Source: Streptomyces syringium
GTDB lineage: Bacteria > Actinomycetota > Actinomycetes > Streptomycetales > Streptomycetaceae
Reading direction: 5' to 3'
Length of the DNA stretch: 64,000 bases
Assembly: GCF_017876625.1 (NCBI RefSeq)
Contig: NZ_JAGIOH010000001.1
Location: forward strand, 6,655,501 to 6,719,500
The position numbers and the translations under genes were made by a program. Under the pieces are notes generated by a model that made no database searches, was not told where the DNA came from, and was given only the letters and a program-made list of their open reading frames with translations. Positions 15,087 to 23,439 of this stretch are shown piece by piece. Numbering within the stretch: position 1 is the first letter of the stretch; every line of letters begins with the position of its first letter.

Positions 15087-16943
15087 CTACACCCCCCTCG
15101 ACGCCGCGCGCCGCCCGAGCGCGATCTCGTCCAGCTGGCCGAGGACCTGCAGGGCCAGGGTGCAGGCGGTGCCGGGCCGGTCGTCGACGATCTGACGGGC
15201 GCGCCGCAGCTTCCCCTCGGCGACCGTCAACTGGTCGCTGAGGTCATTGCGCACGGACTCCTCCAGGGCCGGCGCGGGCTCCATCATCTCCTTGCCGAAG
15301 AGGTGGGACGCCTCGCTGAGCAGCGCCGTGGCGATGTCATTGAGCGTGCGGCTGCGGATCGGCGGCTGTTCGTACAGCCCCGCGGCCGCCACCATGCACT
15401 CCACCGTGCGCTCGGTCATGCTCCACGACAGCGGGGTGCCGGTCTGTGTCGACTGCGGATAGACCGCGCGGATGTTGTCCCAGAGGTTGGCGCCCGGGCC
15501 CGAGGGGATCCGGCGCTTCCAGAGGTGGTCCAGAATCTGCTCGGCGAGCCGCAGCAGCCGGTCGTGGGACTCTATGTTCCGCGAGAGGGCGCACAGTTGG
15601 ATGGTGCGCTTGAGCAACTGGGCCGAGAAGTCCGTCATGGTCCACTGCATGGGCGGCCCGATGCTCTCGCTGCCCAGCAACGGCAGCCGCACCCCGGGGT
15701 GGTGCAGGGCGATGGCCGGATCGCCGTCGGTCATCCGCCGGGTGATCTTCGCGCGGACCGCGAGCTCCTCCATCACCGCGACGGTGCGCGTCAGGTCGTC
15801 GTCCGTGGCCCGTCGGCGCACCAGGTCCTGCACGAGAATGGCGGCCACCGAGAGGCTGAAGTACTCCGATTCCTGCACCCGCGCGGTCGCCCGCCAGGGG
15901 ATGTCCTCCAGCGGCCAGCGTTCCTCACCGAACCGGGCCACCATCGACCAGTACTGCTGGGTGATCTCCCAGCGCAGTCGCAGCGCCTCCGCCAGCCGCT
16001 GCTGCTCGTCGTTGAGCAGTCCGAGGGTGAGGGTGCGCTCGGAGAACAGGTCGGCGATGCCGTCGAGGGCCACGACCGTGAAGTACAGGTACGGCACCTG
16101 GTGCGCCAGTCCCTTGGGCTGCGTCCCGACCGGCTCCGTGGTGTCGACCGGCGGGGCGTCCTGCACGAGCCCCCACGACCAGCCGCACTCCAGGAGGAGA
16201 TTGTCGTTGTCCAGATCGCCGACCACATTGAGACCCAGGGTGATGTACTCCCGGATGGAGGCGCGCAGCGGCTTGAGCCGCTGCTGGAGCTGGTGCACGA
16301 CCAGGCGGTTCGACAGCCCGTCCTGGTTCACCAGCGCGCACACCGCGCGGCCCTGCGGGGAGTCGGCGTCGAAGAGGTTCACCGTGAAGCTGCGCAGCAG
16401 GCTCACCATGGCGGCCGAGAGCCGGGTACGGGTGGCGGCCTCCAGCTTTTCGGCCATGTCCTGGACGTCCTTGCGGTGCACCTTCCGGGTCAGGACCTTC
16501 AGGAAACCCAGCGTCGCCAGCGACAGGGTGATCGACATGGAATAGGAATCGACGACTCCGAGAGCGCGCTGCTCCGGGGTGAGTTCGGCGGCGGGATCGA
16601 CGGGTGAGAAATACCGGCCGCCCGCGAAACTCGGCACCGATGCCTCGTCCGTGTGGGTCCGGGTGAAATCCGTTATGGCGTCGATCAGCTTCCGCGGAAT
16701 GTCGATGTTGTTGCCGACCCGCTGAAGGGCGGCCAGGACGTCCGCCGCTGTTTCGTCCGGCGCGTCCAGTCTGAACGCCGGTAATTCCGTCGCCGGATAC
16801 ATCAGACAGAGCAGTCGCTCGGCATCCTCGACACTGCTCGAATCAGCACCGGTATCGTCCGGGCGCCACACGCCTCGAGTGAACGACTGCCGGGCGACGG
16901 CCCGCCAGATCTCCAGCATGTGCTGGCGTGGTTGTATACGCAT
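15087..16943 (-). CDS. SCO2524 family protein, one TTA codon
   Basis: This is a large (618-residue) soluble, mainly helical protein of the SCO2524 family. No enzyme motif is recognisable. Distinctive regions include an N-terminal MRIQPRQHMLEIWRAVARQS and long amphipathic helices around residues 290-420, where ARVQESEYFSLSVAAILVQD is one. The C-terminus, LRRARQIVDDRPGTACTLAL, is Arg-rich. Codon 54 is TTA (16782-16784), adding a third bldA-dependent codon to this operon. It starts at an ATG behind a GGGG-rich leader 67 bp downstream of the methyltransferase stop. Its size and helical character suggest a scaffold or substrate-binding partner for the P-loop protein, but that is speculation. Confidence 0.75.
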   Translation of the reverse strand: MRIQPRQHMLEIWRAVARQSFTRGVWRPDDTGADSSSVEDAERLLCLMYPATELPAFRLDAPDETAADVLAALQRVGNNIDIPRKLIDAITDFTRTHTDEASVPSFAGGRYFSPVDPAAELTPEQRALGVVDSYSMSITLSLATLGFLKVLTRKVHRKDVQDMAEKLEAATRTRLSAAMVSLLRSFTVNLFDADSPQGRAVCALVNQDGLSNRLVVHQLQQRLKPLRASIREYITLGLNVVGDLDNDNLLLECGWSWGLVQDAPPVDTTEPVGTQPKGLAHQVPYLYFTVVALDGIADLFSERTLTLGLLNDEQQRLAEALRLRWEITQQYWSMVARFGEERWPLEDIPWRATARVQESEYFSLSVAAILVQDLVRRRATDDDLTRTVAVMEELAVRAKITRRMTDGDPAIALHHPGVRLPLLGSESIGPPMQWTMTDFSAQLLKRTIQLCALSRNIESHDRLLRLAEQILDHLWKRRIPSGPGANLWDNIRAVYPQSTQTGTPLSWSMTERTVECMVAAAGLYEQPPIRSRTLNDIATALLSEASHLFGKEMMEPAPALEESVRNDLSDQLTVAEGKLRRARQIVDDRPGTACTLALQVLGQLDEIALGRRAASRGV

Positions 16944-17010
16944 CCCCCGTACCCCTGCCCCTTTTCCCCGCTGTCCCGCCGTGGTGGAACCGGATGCTGA
17001 TCCGCCGGAT

Positions 17011-17772
17011 CTATCCGCGCCTGCCGCATGCCAGGATCATTCCCGTGTAACCCGAGCGAATGGGATCCTCCGGCAGCCCCACCCGGCTGATCCGCAGATC
17101 CTCGGCGAACGGCGCGAGGGCGCCGTGGACGTCCTCCGCGTCGACTCCGCACGCCGGGAACAGGAGATCGCCGACCTGGTACCCCTGTGAGTTCTCCATG
17201 AACGCGGCGGCGAAGGGCGCACCCGGGGTGAGCGCCCGGGCGAAGGCCGCCACCGCCCCCTCGAACTCCCGGTAGGCCGTGGACATCGACTCGGCCACGA
17301 AGAACATCGTGCCGATGCCCCACCGCTCGCGGGGCAGGTCGAACAGGTCTCCCTTGCCGACGGCGGCGGCCGACGCGACGGCCCCCCGGGGGTCGCTGAC
17401 GGCCCGGTACTCCGGCCGCTCGGTGAACACCTCCCAGAAGGCGCCCCAGTTGGCGGAGAACGCGGCGACCTCACGCTCCAGCCACAGCACATTCTCCACG
17501 GAGTGCTCGTACAGCGTGATATTCGAACACCATGGCAAGAGGGACAACGCGGGATACAGATTCGTGCCGGCGCCGACGTCGATACCGGAATCGGGCCGGT
17601 CGGGATGCTTCCGGAAATGCTCGCAGAAGTAGTCGCGAACGGCCTCGATGATCTCTTGGTCTTCCTTCCGGAGGAAGGCGTAGTTGTGCTGGTGGTAAGC
17701 CCGGGAGTCGAATGAGTCCCAGGGGGCTTCTCGATTGAGCCCCTTGGTGTATCCCGCGGACGTGAGATCCAT
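17011..17772 (-). CDS. SCO2525 family SAM-dependent methyltransferase
   Basis: This 253-residue methyltransferase belongs to the NNMT/PNMT/TEMT-like group (SCO2525 family) and is the first gene of the cassette. The SAM-binding motif I region is SGIDVGAGTNLYPALSLLPW (about residue 62). ITLYEHSVENVLWLERE is the acidic loop contacting the SAM ribose, and FVAESMSTAYREFEGAVAAF sits where motif IV is expected. Animal relatives methylate small amines such as nicotinamide; the bacterial substrate is unknown. The start is uncertain: I take the ATG at 17770-17772, but its ribosome site is weak and the frame is open to 17949. Confidence 0.82.
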   Translation of the reverse strand: MDLTSAGYTKGLNREAPWDSFDSRAYHQHNYAFLRKEDQEIIEAVRDYFCEHFRKHPDRPDSGIDVGAGTNLYPALSLLPWCSNITLYEHSVENVLWLEREVAAFSANWGAFWEVFTERPEYRAVSDPRGAVASAAAVGKGDLFDLPRERWGIGTMFFVAESMSTAYREFEGAVAAFARALTPGAPFAAAFMENSQGYQVGDLLFPACGVDAEDVHGALAPFAEDLRISRVGLPEDPIRSGYTGMILACGRRG

Positions 17773-17994
17773 CTGTCGATGGTAGCGCTTGGGGGGTGCG
17801 GTGACACCCCGATGGGAGCGGGTGCGTACTGGACAGAACCCGCACCGCCGGGTACACCGGCAGCCGGGGTTGGGCAGGGGTGGGGCATACGCCATTGACC
17901 GTGGTGTGCCCGGACCTGTGATCGAATGACGGAGGATCTGGCTCTTCACCCGAAAGGATCAATACTCGTGGCATCGGCCCACGAAGGGAGCGCG

Positions 17995-18615
17995 ATGAAT
18001 CCCCTGTCCGACGACCGCAACCACAGGTCGTGCCGCACGACGGCACCTCGCACCGGCGAGCGTTATGCCCCCGGAGTCCGGGAATGTCGAGACATTCGTC
18101 AGCCCCGGGAAGTCCGGGAAGTCTCGGAAGGCGACCTTCCGCAACTGTTGCGGCTGGACCGCGCGGTATTCCAGGGCGCCGCCTATCCGTTCTTCGTCAT
18201 GCGTCAGCTCTTCGACGTGCACCGTGAGCACCTACTCGTTCTGGAGGGCCCCGGAGACACAGGCCCCGGAGGCGAGGGGTCCGGCGAAAAACCCGGCGAG
18301 GGGCCCGCGCCCGGCGGCCCCCGGCTCCTCGGCTATGTGCTGGCCGGTGTCGTGCCCGGCGGCAAGGACGCCTGGATACTCGGCCTCGGCGTCGAGCCGG
18401 CCGAGCGCGGCCACGGGTACGGCAGACGGCTGCTGCGAGCGGGGCTCGCCCGGCTCACCGACCACGGTGTCGGCGAGGTGCGGCTGAGCGTCGAGCCGGC
18501 CAACCACGCCGCGATACGGCTCTACCGCTCCTTCGGCTTCATCGAGGCCGGGCGGCGGGACGACTACTTCGGCCCCCACGAGGACCGGCTCATCATGTCG
18601 CTGCCCCTGCGCTGA
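17995..18615 (+). CDS. GNAT family N-acetyltransferase
   Basis: This 206-residue GNAT acetyltransferase would transfer an acetyl group from acetyl-CoA to an amine. The acetyl-CoA pyrophosphate loop (motif A) is visible as GVEPAERGHGYGRRLLRAGL, matching R/Q-x-x-G-x-G/A. The C-terminal motif B, NHAAIRLYRSFGFIEAGRRD, is typical of RimI-like members. A Gly/Pro-rich insert (PGDTGPGGEGSGEKPGEGPA) interrupts the beta-sheet before motif A. The ATG at 17995 follows AAGGGAG at good spacing. The frame is open 69 bp upstream, but those codons lack a better ribosome site. It is divergent from the SCO2525-like gene across a 222-bp gap that must hold both promoters. The substrate is unknown. Confidence 0.87.
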   Translation: MNPLSDDRNHRSCRTTAPRTGERYAPGVRECRDIRQPREVREVSEGDLPQLLRLDRAVFQGAAYPFFVMRQLFDVHREHLLVLEGPGDTGPGGEGSGEKPGEGPAPGGPRLLGYVLAGVVPGGKDAWILGLGVEPAERGHGYGRRLLRAGLARLTDHGVGEVRLSVEPANHAAIRLYRSFGFIEAGRRDDYFGPHEDRLIMSLPLR

Positions 18616-18640
18616 CCCCCGCCGCCCCGGTGGGCACGGC

Positions 18641-19246
18641 TCAGGGCTGGAGCCCGCCGATCCGCCCCTCGAGCAGGACAAGGAGCTCGGCGAGGGTCTC
18701 CGCGAGCCGGCCCTGGCGCTCCTCGCCGAGCCCGGCCAGCAGGGCGCCCTCGTAGGCGACCTGATGCGGCACCAGCCGGTCGATGAGCGCGCCGCCGGGC
18801 TCGGTGAGCGACAGATGGGCGACCCGCCGGTCCCGGTCGTCGGGGCGGCGGGCGACGAGCCCGCGCCCTTCGAGCACCCGCAGCCGCTTGGTGACCGCGG
18901 CCCCGGAGGCGAAGGTCTCCCGCGCGATCTGCCCGGGCGTCAGCTCCCGGCCGGTGCGCCGCAGTGTGCCGAGGATGTCGAACTCCCCCCGCGTCAGCCC
19001 CTCGCTCGCCAGCGGGGCGTCGGTGGCCTGCTGGAGCAGCGCGGCACAGCGGTTCAGCCTGCCGATCACGGCCATCGGCGCGGTGTCGAGCCCGGGGTGG
19101 ACCTGCTGCCACTGGCGCAGCACACGCGCGACGATGTCCTCGGCGTCCCCGCCGCCCCCGCCGCCCCCGCTGTCCCCGCTGTCCCCGCCGCCCCCGCCAT
19201 CCCTGGCGCTCACGGCGCTCCCGGCGTACCCGGCGTCATGGCCCAC
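18641..19246 (-). CDS. MarR family transcriptional regulator with acidic-Gly linker
   Basis: This 201-residue regulator has a MarR winged helix: LTRGEFDILGTLRRTG, then ELTPGQIARETFASGAAVTK as the recognition HTH, and a wing with VARRPDDRDRRVAHLSLT. I chose the GTG at 19244-19246, which has a GAGG ribosome site upstream; the frame remains open a further 53 codons. Between the start and the core lies a low-complexity stretch of Gly, Asp and Ser (about residues 16-34, bases 19139-19200) encoded by short CCGCC/CTGTC repeats, which may vary in length between strains. It sits 162 bp downstream of the fadE32-like gene and may or may not belong to the steroid locus. It is not part of the known KstR2 regulon. 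Confidence 0.85.
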   Translation of the reverse strand: MGHDAGYAGSAVSARDGGGGGDSGDSGGGGGGGDAEDIVARVLRQWQQVHPGLDTAPMAVIGRLNRCAALLQQATDAPLASEGLTRGEFDILGTLRRTGRELTPGQIARETFASGAAVTKRLRVLEGRGLVARRPDDRDRRVAHLSLTEPGGALIDRLVPHQVAYEGALLAGLGEERQGRLAETLAELLVLLEGRIGGLQP

Positions 19247-19408
19247 GGTGTCGATCCTCTCCGGTCGGTGCACTGGAGAGTGATTCTGCCGCCTCGCGGG
19301 CGACGCGCCGAAGGAGGCCACGGTGTGCGCGTCCCGCGCCGGGGTGATCCGCCCGCATGTACCGGCGTGCGCCTTTGCCGCGCGGCGTCCTCGACCGTCG
19401 GACACGCC

Positions 19409-20422
19409 CTAAGCGTCGAACAGCTCCAGCGCGCGGGTCCGGCAAGCCGCCGGGGTTCCCCACGCCGTCCGCAGCGCCCGGGCCTTGCCGAGCCACAGGG
19501 ACACGTCGCACTCGGCGGTGTAGCCGATCGCGCCGTGCACCTGCAGGGCGGTACGGGCGGCCGCGTACGCCGCGTCGCAGGCGGCGACCTTGGCCGCGGC
19601 GATCTCGGCCCCCGCGCCCGGTGCCCCGGACGCGAGGGCCACGGCGGCGCCGTGGAGCAGCGGCCGGGCGAACTCCAGGCCGAGCAGTGTGTCGGCCAGC
19701 CGGTGCTTGACCGCCTGGAACGAGCCGATGGCCGCCCCGAACTGGGTGCGCGCCTTGGCGTAGGCGACCGTGCGCTCCAGCAGCGCCAGCCCGACCCCGA
19801 GCGCCTGCGCGGCGGTCGCGAACGCGGCCCAGTCGGCGGCATGCGCGGCCGCGTCCCGCACCGCGGGGCCGCCCGCGAGCGGCCTACCGCCGGTGAGCGG
19901 GCGCGACAGCCGCCGCGCGGGGTCGAGCGAGGGCTGCACCGGACCGTGGCCGGTGGCGAGCCGCAGCGCGGGGTGGTCGCCCGTCACCACGAAGGTCGCG
20001 TCGGCGGCGTCCGCGTCCAGCGCGTACGGGCCGCCGGCCGCCAGGGCCACCGTCACCCTCGCCTTCCCGGAGCCGAGCCGGGGCAGCCACTCCTCGGCGG
20101 GCACCGGCTCGCCGCGCTCGGCGAGCCGGGACAGCAGAGCCACGGCGGTGACCGTCTCGACCAGCGGCCCGGGCACGGCATGGCGGCCCAATTCGACAAA
20201 AGCGACGCCCACTTCGACGGGCAGCGGTCCCATGCCGCCGTACGCGCGCGGCACGGCGACGGCGAGGACCCCGGCGTCCGCGAGCCGCTCCCACAGCGCG
20301 AGCCCCGGCCCGTGGTCGCCGCCCGCCCAGGCCCGGACGACCGCCGGGGTGCCGGCGGCGCCCAGCATCCGGTCGAGGGTGCGGCCGAATGCGGTCTGCT
20401 CGGTGTCCAACAGGAACTTCAT
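19409..20422 (-). CDS. Acyl-CoA dehydrogenase, FadE32-like subunit
   Basis: This 337-residue member of the acyl-CoA dehydrogenase family is shorter than the usual 380-400 residues, as are FadE32 and FadE33 of Mycobacterium tuberculosis. It shows VRAWAGGDHGPGLALWERLA and LPVEVGVAFVELGRHAVPGP in the N-terminal helical domain. YAKARTQFGAAIGSFQAVKH and LQVHGAIGYTAECDVSLWLG occupy the C-terminal FAD-binding part. Such short subunits pair with a longer one to form alpha2beta2 enzymes acting on steroid CoA thioesters. The gene overlaps the upstream FadE31-like gene by ATGA (20419-20422), which fits co-translation of both subunits. The choice of FadE32 over FadE33 is tentative. Confidence 0.85.
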   Translation of the reverse strand: MKFLLDTEQTAFGRTLDRMLGAAGTPAVVRAWAGGDHGPGLALWERLADAGVLAVAVPRAYGGMGPLPVEVGVAFVELGRHAVPGPLVETVTAVALLSRLAERGEPVPAEEWLPRLGSGKARVTVALAAGGPYALDADAADATFVVTGDHPALRLATGHGPVQPSLDPARRLSRPLTGGRPLAGGPAVRDAAAHAADWAAFATAAQALGVGLALLERTVAYAKARTQFGAAIGSFQAVKHRLADTLLGLEFARPLLHGAAVALASGAPGAGAEIAAAKVAACDAAYAAARTALQVHGAIGYTAECDVSLWLGKARALRTAWGTPAACRTRALELFDA

Positions 20423-21594
20423 GCGCGGCGCGTCCCCCTCGGCAGCCCGAGCAGCCGCTCGGCGATGATGTCCCGCTGGATCTCGTTGGTGCCCGCGTAG
20501 ATCGGCCCGGCCAGGGAGAATGTGTAGCCGTCCGCCCAGGCGCCCCGCGCGGGCGCGTCCGCCGCGCCGTCGGCGAGCTCGCCGTACGGGCCGAGCAGGT
20601 CGAGGGCCGTTTCATGGAGGGCGAGGTCCAGCTCGGACCAGAACACCTTGGTGAGGCTGGACCTCGCGCCCGCCGCGCCGCCGTCGGCCGGGCGCGAGGC
20701 GTCCGCGTAGGCGGACAGCTGGTAGGCGCGGGCCCGGATCACGGCGTCGGCGACCCGGTCCCGCAGGGCCGTGTCGCCGCCATCGGCGCGAGCCCGCCAC
20801 AGCCCGACGAGCCGGCGCGCGGCGGCCGTGAAGCGGCCGGGGCTGCGCAGGGTCGGCCCCCGTTCGTTGCCGGCCGTGCTCAGGGCGACGGACCAGCCCC
20901 GCCCGGGCTCGCCGATGACATCCTCGTCGGGCACGAAGACGTCGTCGAGGAAGAGTTCCGCGAAGGCGGGCTTGCCGTCGAGGCGCCGCACGGGCCGCAC
21001 GGTCACCCCGTCCGCGTCGAGCGGGAACATCACATACGTGAGCCCCCGGTGCGGCCGGTCCGCGTCGGGGTGGGTGCGGAACAGTCCGAACGCGCGGTCG
21101 GCGAAGGCGGCCCGCGAGGACCACGTCTTCTGCCCCCTGAGCAGCCAGCCGCCCGCCGTGCGCACCCCGACGGACCGCAAGGAGGCGAGGTCGGAACCGG
21201 CCTCCGGCTCGGACCAGGCCTGTGCCCAGATCGTCGCACCGCTCGCCATGGCGGGCAGGACGCGGGCCCGCTGCTCGTCACTGCCGTGCTCGAAGAGGGT
21301 GGGGGCGAGGAGGTGGATGCCGTTCTGGGCGACCCGGGCGGGCGCGCCGGCCGCGTAGTACTCCTCCTCGAAGACCAGCCACTCCAGCAGCGAACGGTCC
21401 CGGCCGCCGTACGCGGACGGCCAGGACACCGCCGACCAGCGGCCGGTGGACAGCGTCCGCTCCCATGCCCGGTGCTCGGCGAACCCCTCCTCGGTCTCCA
21501 GTGAGCGCAGGGGCGCCCGGGGCACGTGGGCCGCCAGCCAGGCGCGGGCCTCGTGGCGGAAGGCGTCCTCGGCGGGCGTGAAGTCGAGGTCCAT
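20419..21594 (-). CDS. Acyl-CoA dehydrogenase, FadE31-like subunit
   Basis: This 391-residue acyl-CoA dehydrogenase carries WAQAWSEPEAGSDLASLRSV and WLLRGQKTWSSRAAFADRAF, the substrate/FAD-binding loops, and ends with IYAGTNEIQRDIIAERLLGL. These segments closely resemble FadE31 of the mycobacterial KstR2 regulon, where FadE31/FadE32/FadE33 take part in breakdown of the last steroid rings. It would oxidise a CoA ester of a ring C/D-derived intermediate using FAD. Start: ATG 21592-21594, sharing one base with the preceding stop (TGATG). It lies in an operon with an enoyl-CoA hydratase upstream and the FadE32-like partner downstream, under a KstR2-like operator. Confidence 0.87.
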   Translation of the reverse strand: MDLDFTPAEDAFRHEARAWLAAHVPRAPLRSLETEEGFAEHRAWERTLSTGRWSAVSWPSAYGGRDRSLLEWLVFEEEYYAAGAPARVAQNGIHLLAPTLFEHGSDEQRARVLPAMASGATIWAQAWSEPEAGSDLASLRSVGVRTAGGWLLRGQKTWSSRAAFADRAFGLFRTHPDADRPHRGLTYVMFPLDADGVTVRPVRRLDGKPAFAELFLDDVFVPDEDVIGEPGRGWSVALSTAGNERGPTLRSPGRFTAAARRLVGLWRARADGGDTALRDRVADAVIRARAYQLSAYADASRPADGGAAGARSSLTKVFWSELDLALHETALDLLGPYGELADGAADAPARGAWADGYTFSLAGPIYAGTNEIQRDIIAERLLGLPRGTRRA

Positions 21595-22568
21595 CAGCGG
21601 TGAGTTCCCCCTTGTCCCTCCGGCGGCGCGGGGGTGCCCGCCCGTGCCTTCATCGCGGCGACGTCCATCCCGCCGAGCGGATCGGCGGCGGTCTCCGCGT
21701 TGTGCGCGTGTGCCAGGTGGTGCAGCCCGAACACCGAGTCCAGGCCGCTGTGCAGCCCCTGGAGGTCCTCGGCCTGGTTGACGGCACGCTTGGCGAGGGC
21801 GAGGCCCATGCGGGGCATCTCCGCCACACGCTCGGCCAATTCGCGTGTGCACGCGGTGAGTTGCTCGCGGGAGACGACGCGGTTGACCATCCCCACCTCG
21901 TGCGCCCGCCGCGCGCTCATCCGGTCGCCGGTGAAGAGGAACTCCTTCGCGATCCGCGGCGGCATCACCCACGGATGGGCGAAGTACTCGACGCCGGGGA
22001 TGCCCATCCGGACGACCGGGTCGGCGAAGAAGGCGTCCTCGCTCGCCACGATCAGATCGCACACCCAGGCCAGCATCAACCCGCCCGCCACACAGGCCCC
22101 CTGGACGGACGCGATCACCGGCTTCGGCAGCTCGCGCCAGCGGCGGCACATGCCCAGATAGACCTCCGACTCACGGGCGAAGCGACGCTCCGCACCCGCC
22201 TTGTCGCAGTGGTCCCACCACAGCCCCGCCCGGCGGGCGAAGGGGGCATCGGCGTCGCGCCCCGGGGAGCCGATGTCATGGCCCGCGGAGAAGTGCCGGC
22301 CCGCCCCGGCGAGGACGACGACCTTGACCCCGTCGTCGGCGGCGGCAGCGGAAAAGGCGTCGTCGAGGGCGTAGGTCATCGCGGAATTCTGGGCGTTGCG
22401 GTACTCCGGCCGGTTCATGGTGACGGTCGCGACCGGGCCCCGCCGCGCGTAGCGCACCACCGGGTCCCGCGACGCGTCGTCGGGCGGCGCCCCGCGGTCC
22501 GGGCCGTGGCCGGGCCCATGGGTCAGGTCGCCGTCGGGGGCATGGTCGGGGTCATGGTCGGGGGCCAT
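21594..22568 (-). CDS. Enoyl-CoA hydratase/isomerase family protein
   Basis: This 324-residue crotonase-family enzyme probably hydrates or hydrolyses a steroid-derived CoA ester. The crotonase oxyanion-hole segments are GRHFSAGHDIG and VQGACVAGGLMLAWVCDLIV, followed by PVVRMGIPGVEYFAHPWVMP and the C-terminal AKRAVNQAEDLQG. It resembles the mycobacterial EchA13-type enzymes. Its N-terminus has an unusual low-complexity His/Asp/Pro/Gly tail (about residues 2-34) before the conserved core. The ATG at 22566-22568 follows GGAAGGAG; an earlier in-frame start overlaps the operator. It is the first gene of the minus-strand operon with the two fadE genes. The KstR2-like palindrome sits 14 bp upstream, so it should be repressed until the HIP-CoA-type inducer accumulates. 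Confidence 0.87.
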   Translation of the reverse strand: MAPDHDPDHAPDGDLTHGPGHGPDRGAPPDDASRDPVVRYARRGPVATVTMNRPEYRNAQNSAMTYALDDAFSAAAADDGVKVVVLAGAGRHFSAGHDIGSPGRDADAPFARRAGLWWDHCDKAGAERRFARESEVYLGMCRRWRELPKPVIASVQGACVAGGLMLAWVCDLIVASEDAFFADPVVRMGIPGVEYFAHPWVMPPRIAKEFLFTGDRMSARRAHEVGMVNRVVSREQLTACTRELAERVAEMPRMGLALAKRAVNQAEDLQGLHSGLDSVFGLHHLAHAHNAETAADPLGGMDVAAMKARAGTPAPPEGQGGTHR

Positions 22569-22581
22569 CCGCCACTCCTTC

Positions 22582-22601
22582 CCTAACAAGTGTTTGGTAG
22601 G
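22582..22601. promoter_or_regulatory. KstR2-like operator between ech and ipdF
   Basis: The core AACAAGTGTTTGGT (22585-22598) agrees with the published KstR2 motif AnCAAGnnCTTGnT except at one position, and its flanks extend the dyad (CCTA...TAGG). It lies midway between the divergent enoyl-CoA hydratase and ipdF starts, so one bound repressor could silence both operons. The kstR2 gene itself is the second gene of the plus-strand operon, which gives autoregulation. Confidence 0.8.
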
Positions 22602-22614
22602 TTAACGTACGGCC

Positions 22615-23439
22615 ATGAGCAGCGTCGAGGAGTCCGTGGCGCCCGCCGCCCGCCCCGCGGGTCCGCCGCCCTATCTCCCCGGTCACCATCTGCTGGCCGG
22701 CCGCACCGCCGTCATCACCGCCGCCGCCGGCGCCGGCATCGGCGGCGCCACCGCCCGCCGCTTCCTCGAGGAGGGCGCCCGCGTCGTGCTCGGCGACGTC
22801 CACGCGCGCCGACTGCGGGGCTGCGTCGCCACGCTCGCCGAAGCGTTCGGCGCCCGCTCCGTCGCCGGGCTGACCTGCGACGTCACCGACGAGACCCAGG
22901 TCGCCGCCCTGTTCGACCTCGCCGAGGAGCGGCACGGCGGCCTCGACATCGTCGTCAACAACGCCGGGCTCGGCGGCACCGCCGATCTGGTGGACATGAC
23001 CGACGAGCAGTGGGACAAGGTCCTCGACACCACCCTCACCGGCACCTTCCGCTGCACCCGCGCCGCGCTGCGCCGGCTGCGCCACGGCACCGGCGGCGGG
23101 GTCGTCGTCAACAACGCCTCCGTCATCGGCTGGCGCGCCCAGCGCGGCCAGGCCCACTACGCCGCCGCCAAAGCCGGCGTCATGGCCCTCACCCGCTGCG
23201 CCGCCGTGGAAGCCGCGGCCTACGGGGTGCGCGTCAACGCCGTCTCCCCGAGCCTGGCCATGCACCCGCACCTGGCGAAGGTCACCACACCGGAACTGCT
23301 CACCGAGCTGACCGGGCGCGAGGCGTTCGGGCGTTACGCCGAGCCCTGGGAGATCGCCAATGTGATCGTCTTCCTCGCCAGCGGCTACTCCTCGTACATG
23401 ACCGGCGAGACGGTCTCCGTCAGCAGCCAGCGCGCGTGA
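22615..23439 (+). CDS. ipdF: Short-chain dehydrogenase of HIP pathway (IpdF)
   Basis: This 274-residue NAD(P)-dependent short-chain dehydrogenase matches IpdF (Rv3559c type), which acts on the hydroxyl/keto group of the CoA thioester of 5-OH-HIP during degradation of steroid rings C and D. The cofactor loop is TAAAGAGIGGATARRF, NNAG is present, the catalytic Ser lies in VVNNASVIGW, and Tyr/Lys in HYAAAKAG. The segment RAQRGQAHYAAAKAGVMALT is characteristic of IpdF orthologs. Start: ATG at 22615, 14 bp after the KstR2-like operator. It heads the operon ipdF-kstR2-fadA6, and its stop overlaps a GTG start of kstR2. It is cytosolic. Confidence 0.88.
   Translation: MSSVEESVAPAARPAGPPPYLPGHHLLAGRTAVITAAAGAGIGGATARRFLEEGARVVLGDVHARRLRGCVATLAEAFGARSVAGLTCDVTDETQVAALFDLAEERHGGLDIVVNNAGLGGTADLVDMTDEQWDKVLDTTLTGTFRCTRAALRRLRHGTGGGVVVNNASVIGWRAQRGQAHYAAAKAGVMALTRCAAVEAAAYGVRVNAVSPSLAMHPHLAKVTTPELLTELTGREAFGRYAEPWEIANVIVFLASGYSSYMTGETVSVSSQRA

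Noticed and set aside
19139..19200. Short tandem CCGCC/CTGTC repeats considered as a separate repeat array
   Set aside because: They lie in the coding sequence of the MarR protein and encode its Gly/Asp/Ser linker; no spacer-repeat organisation like CRISPR.
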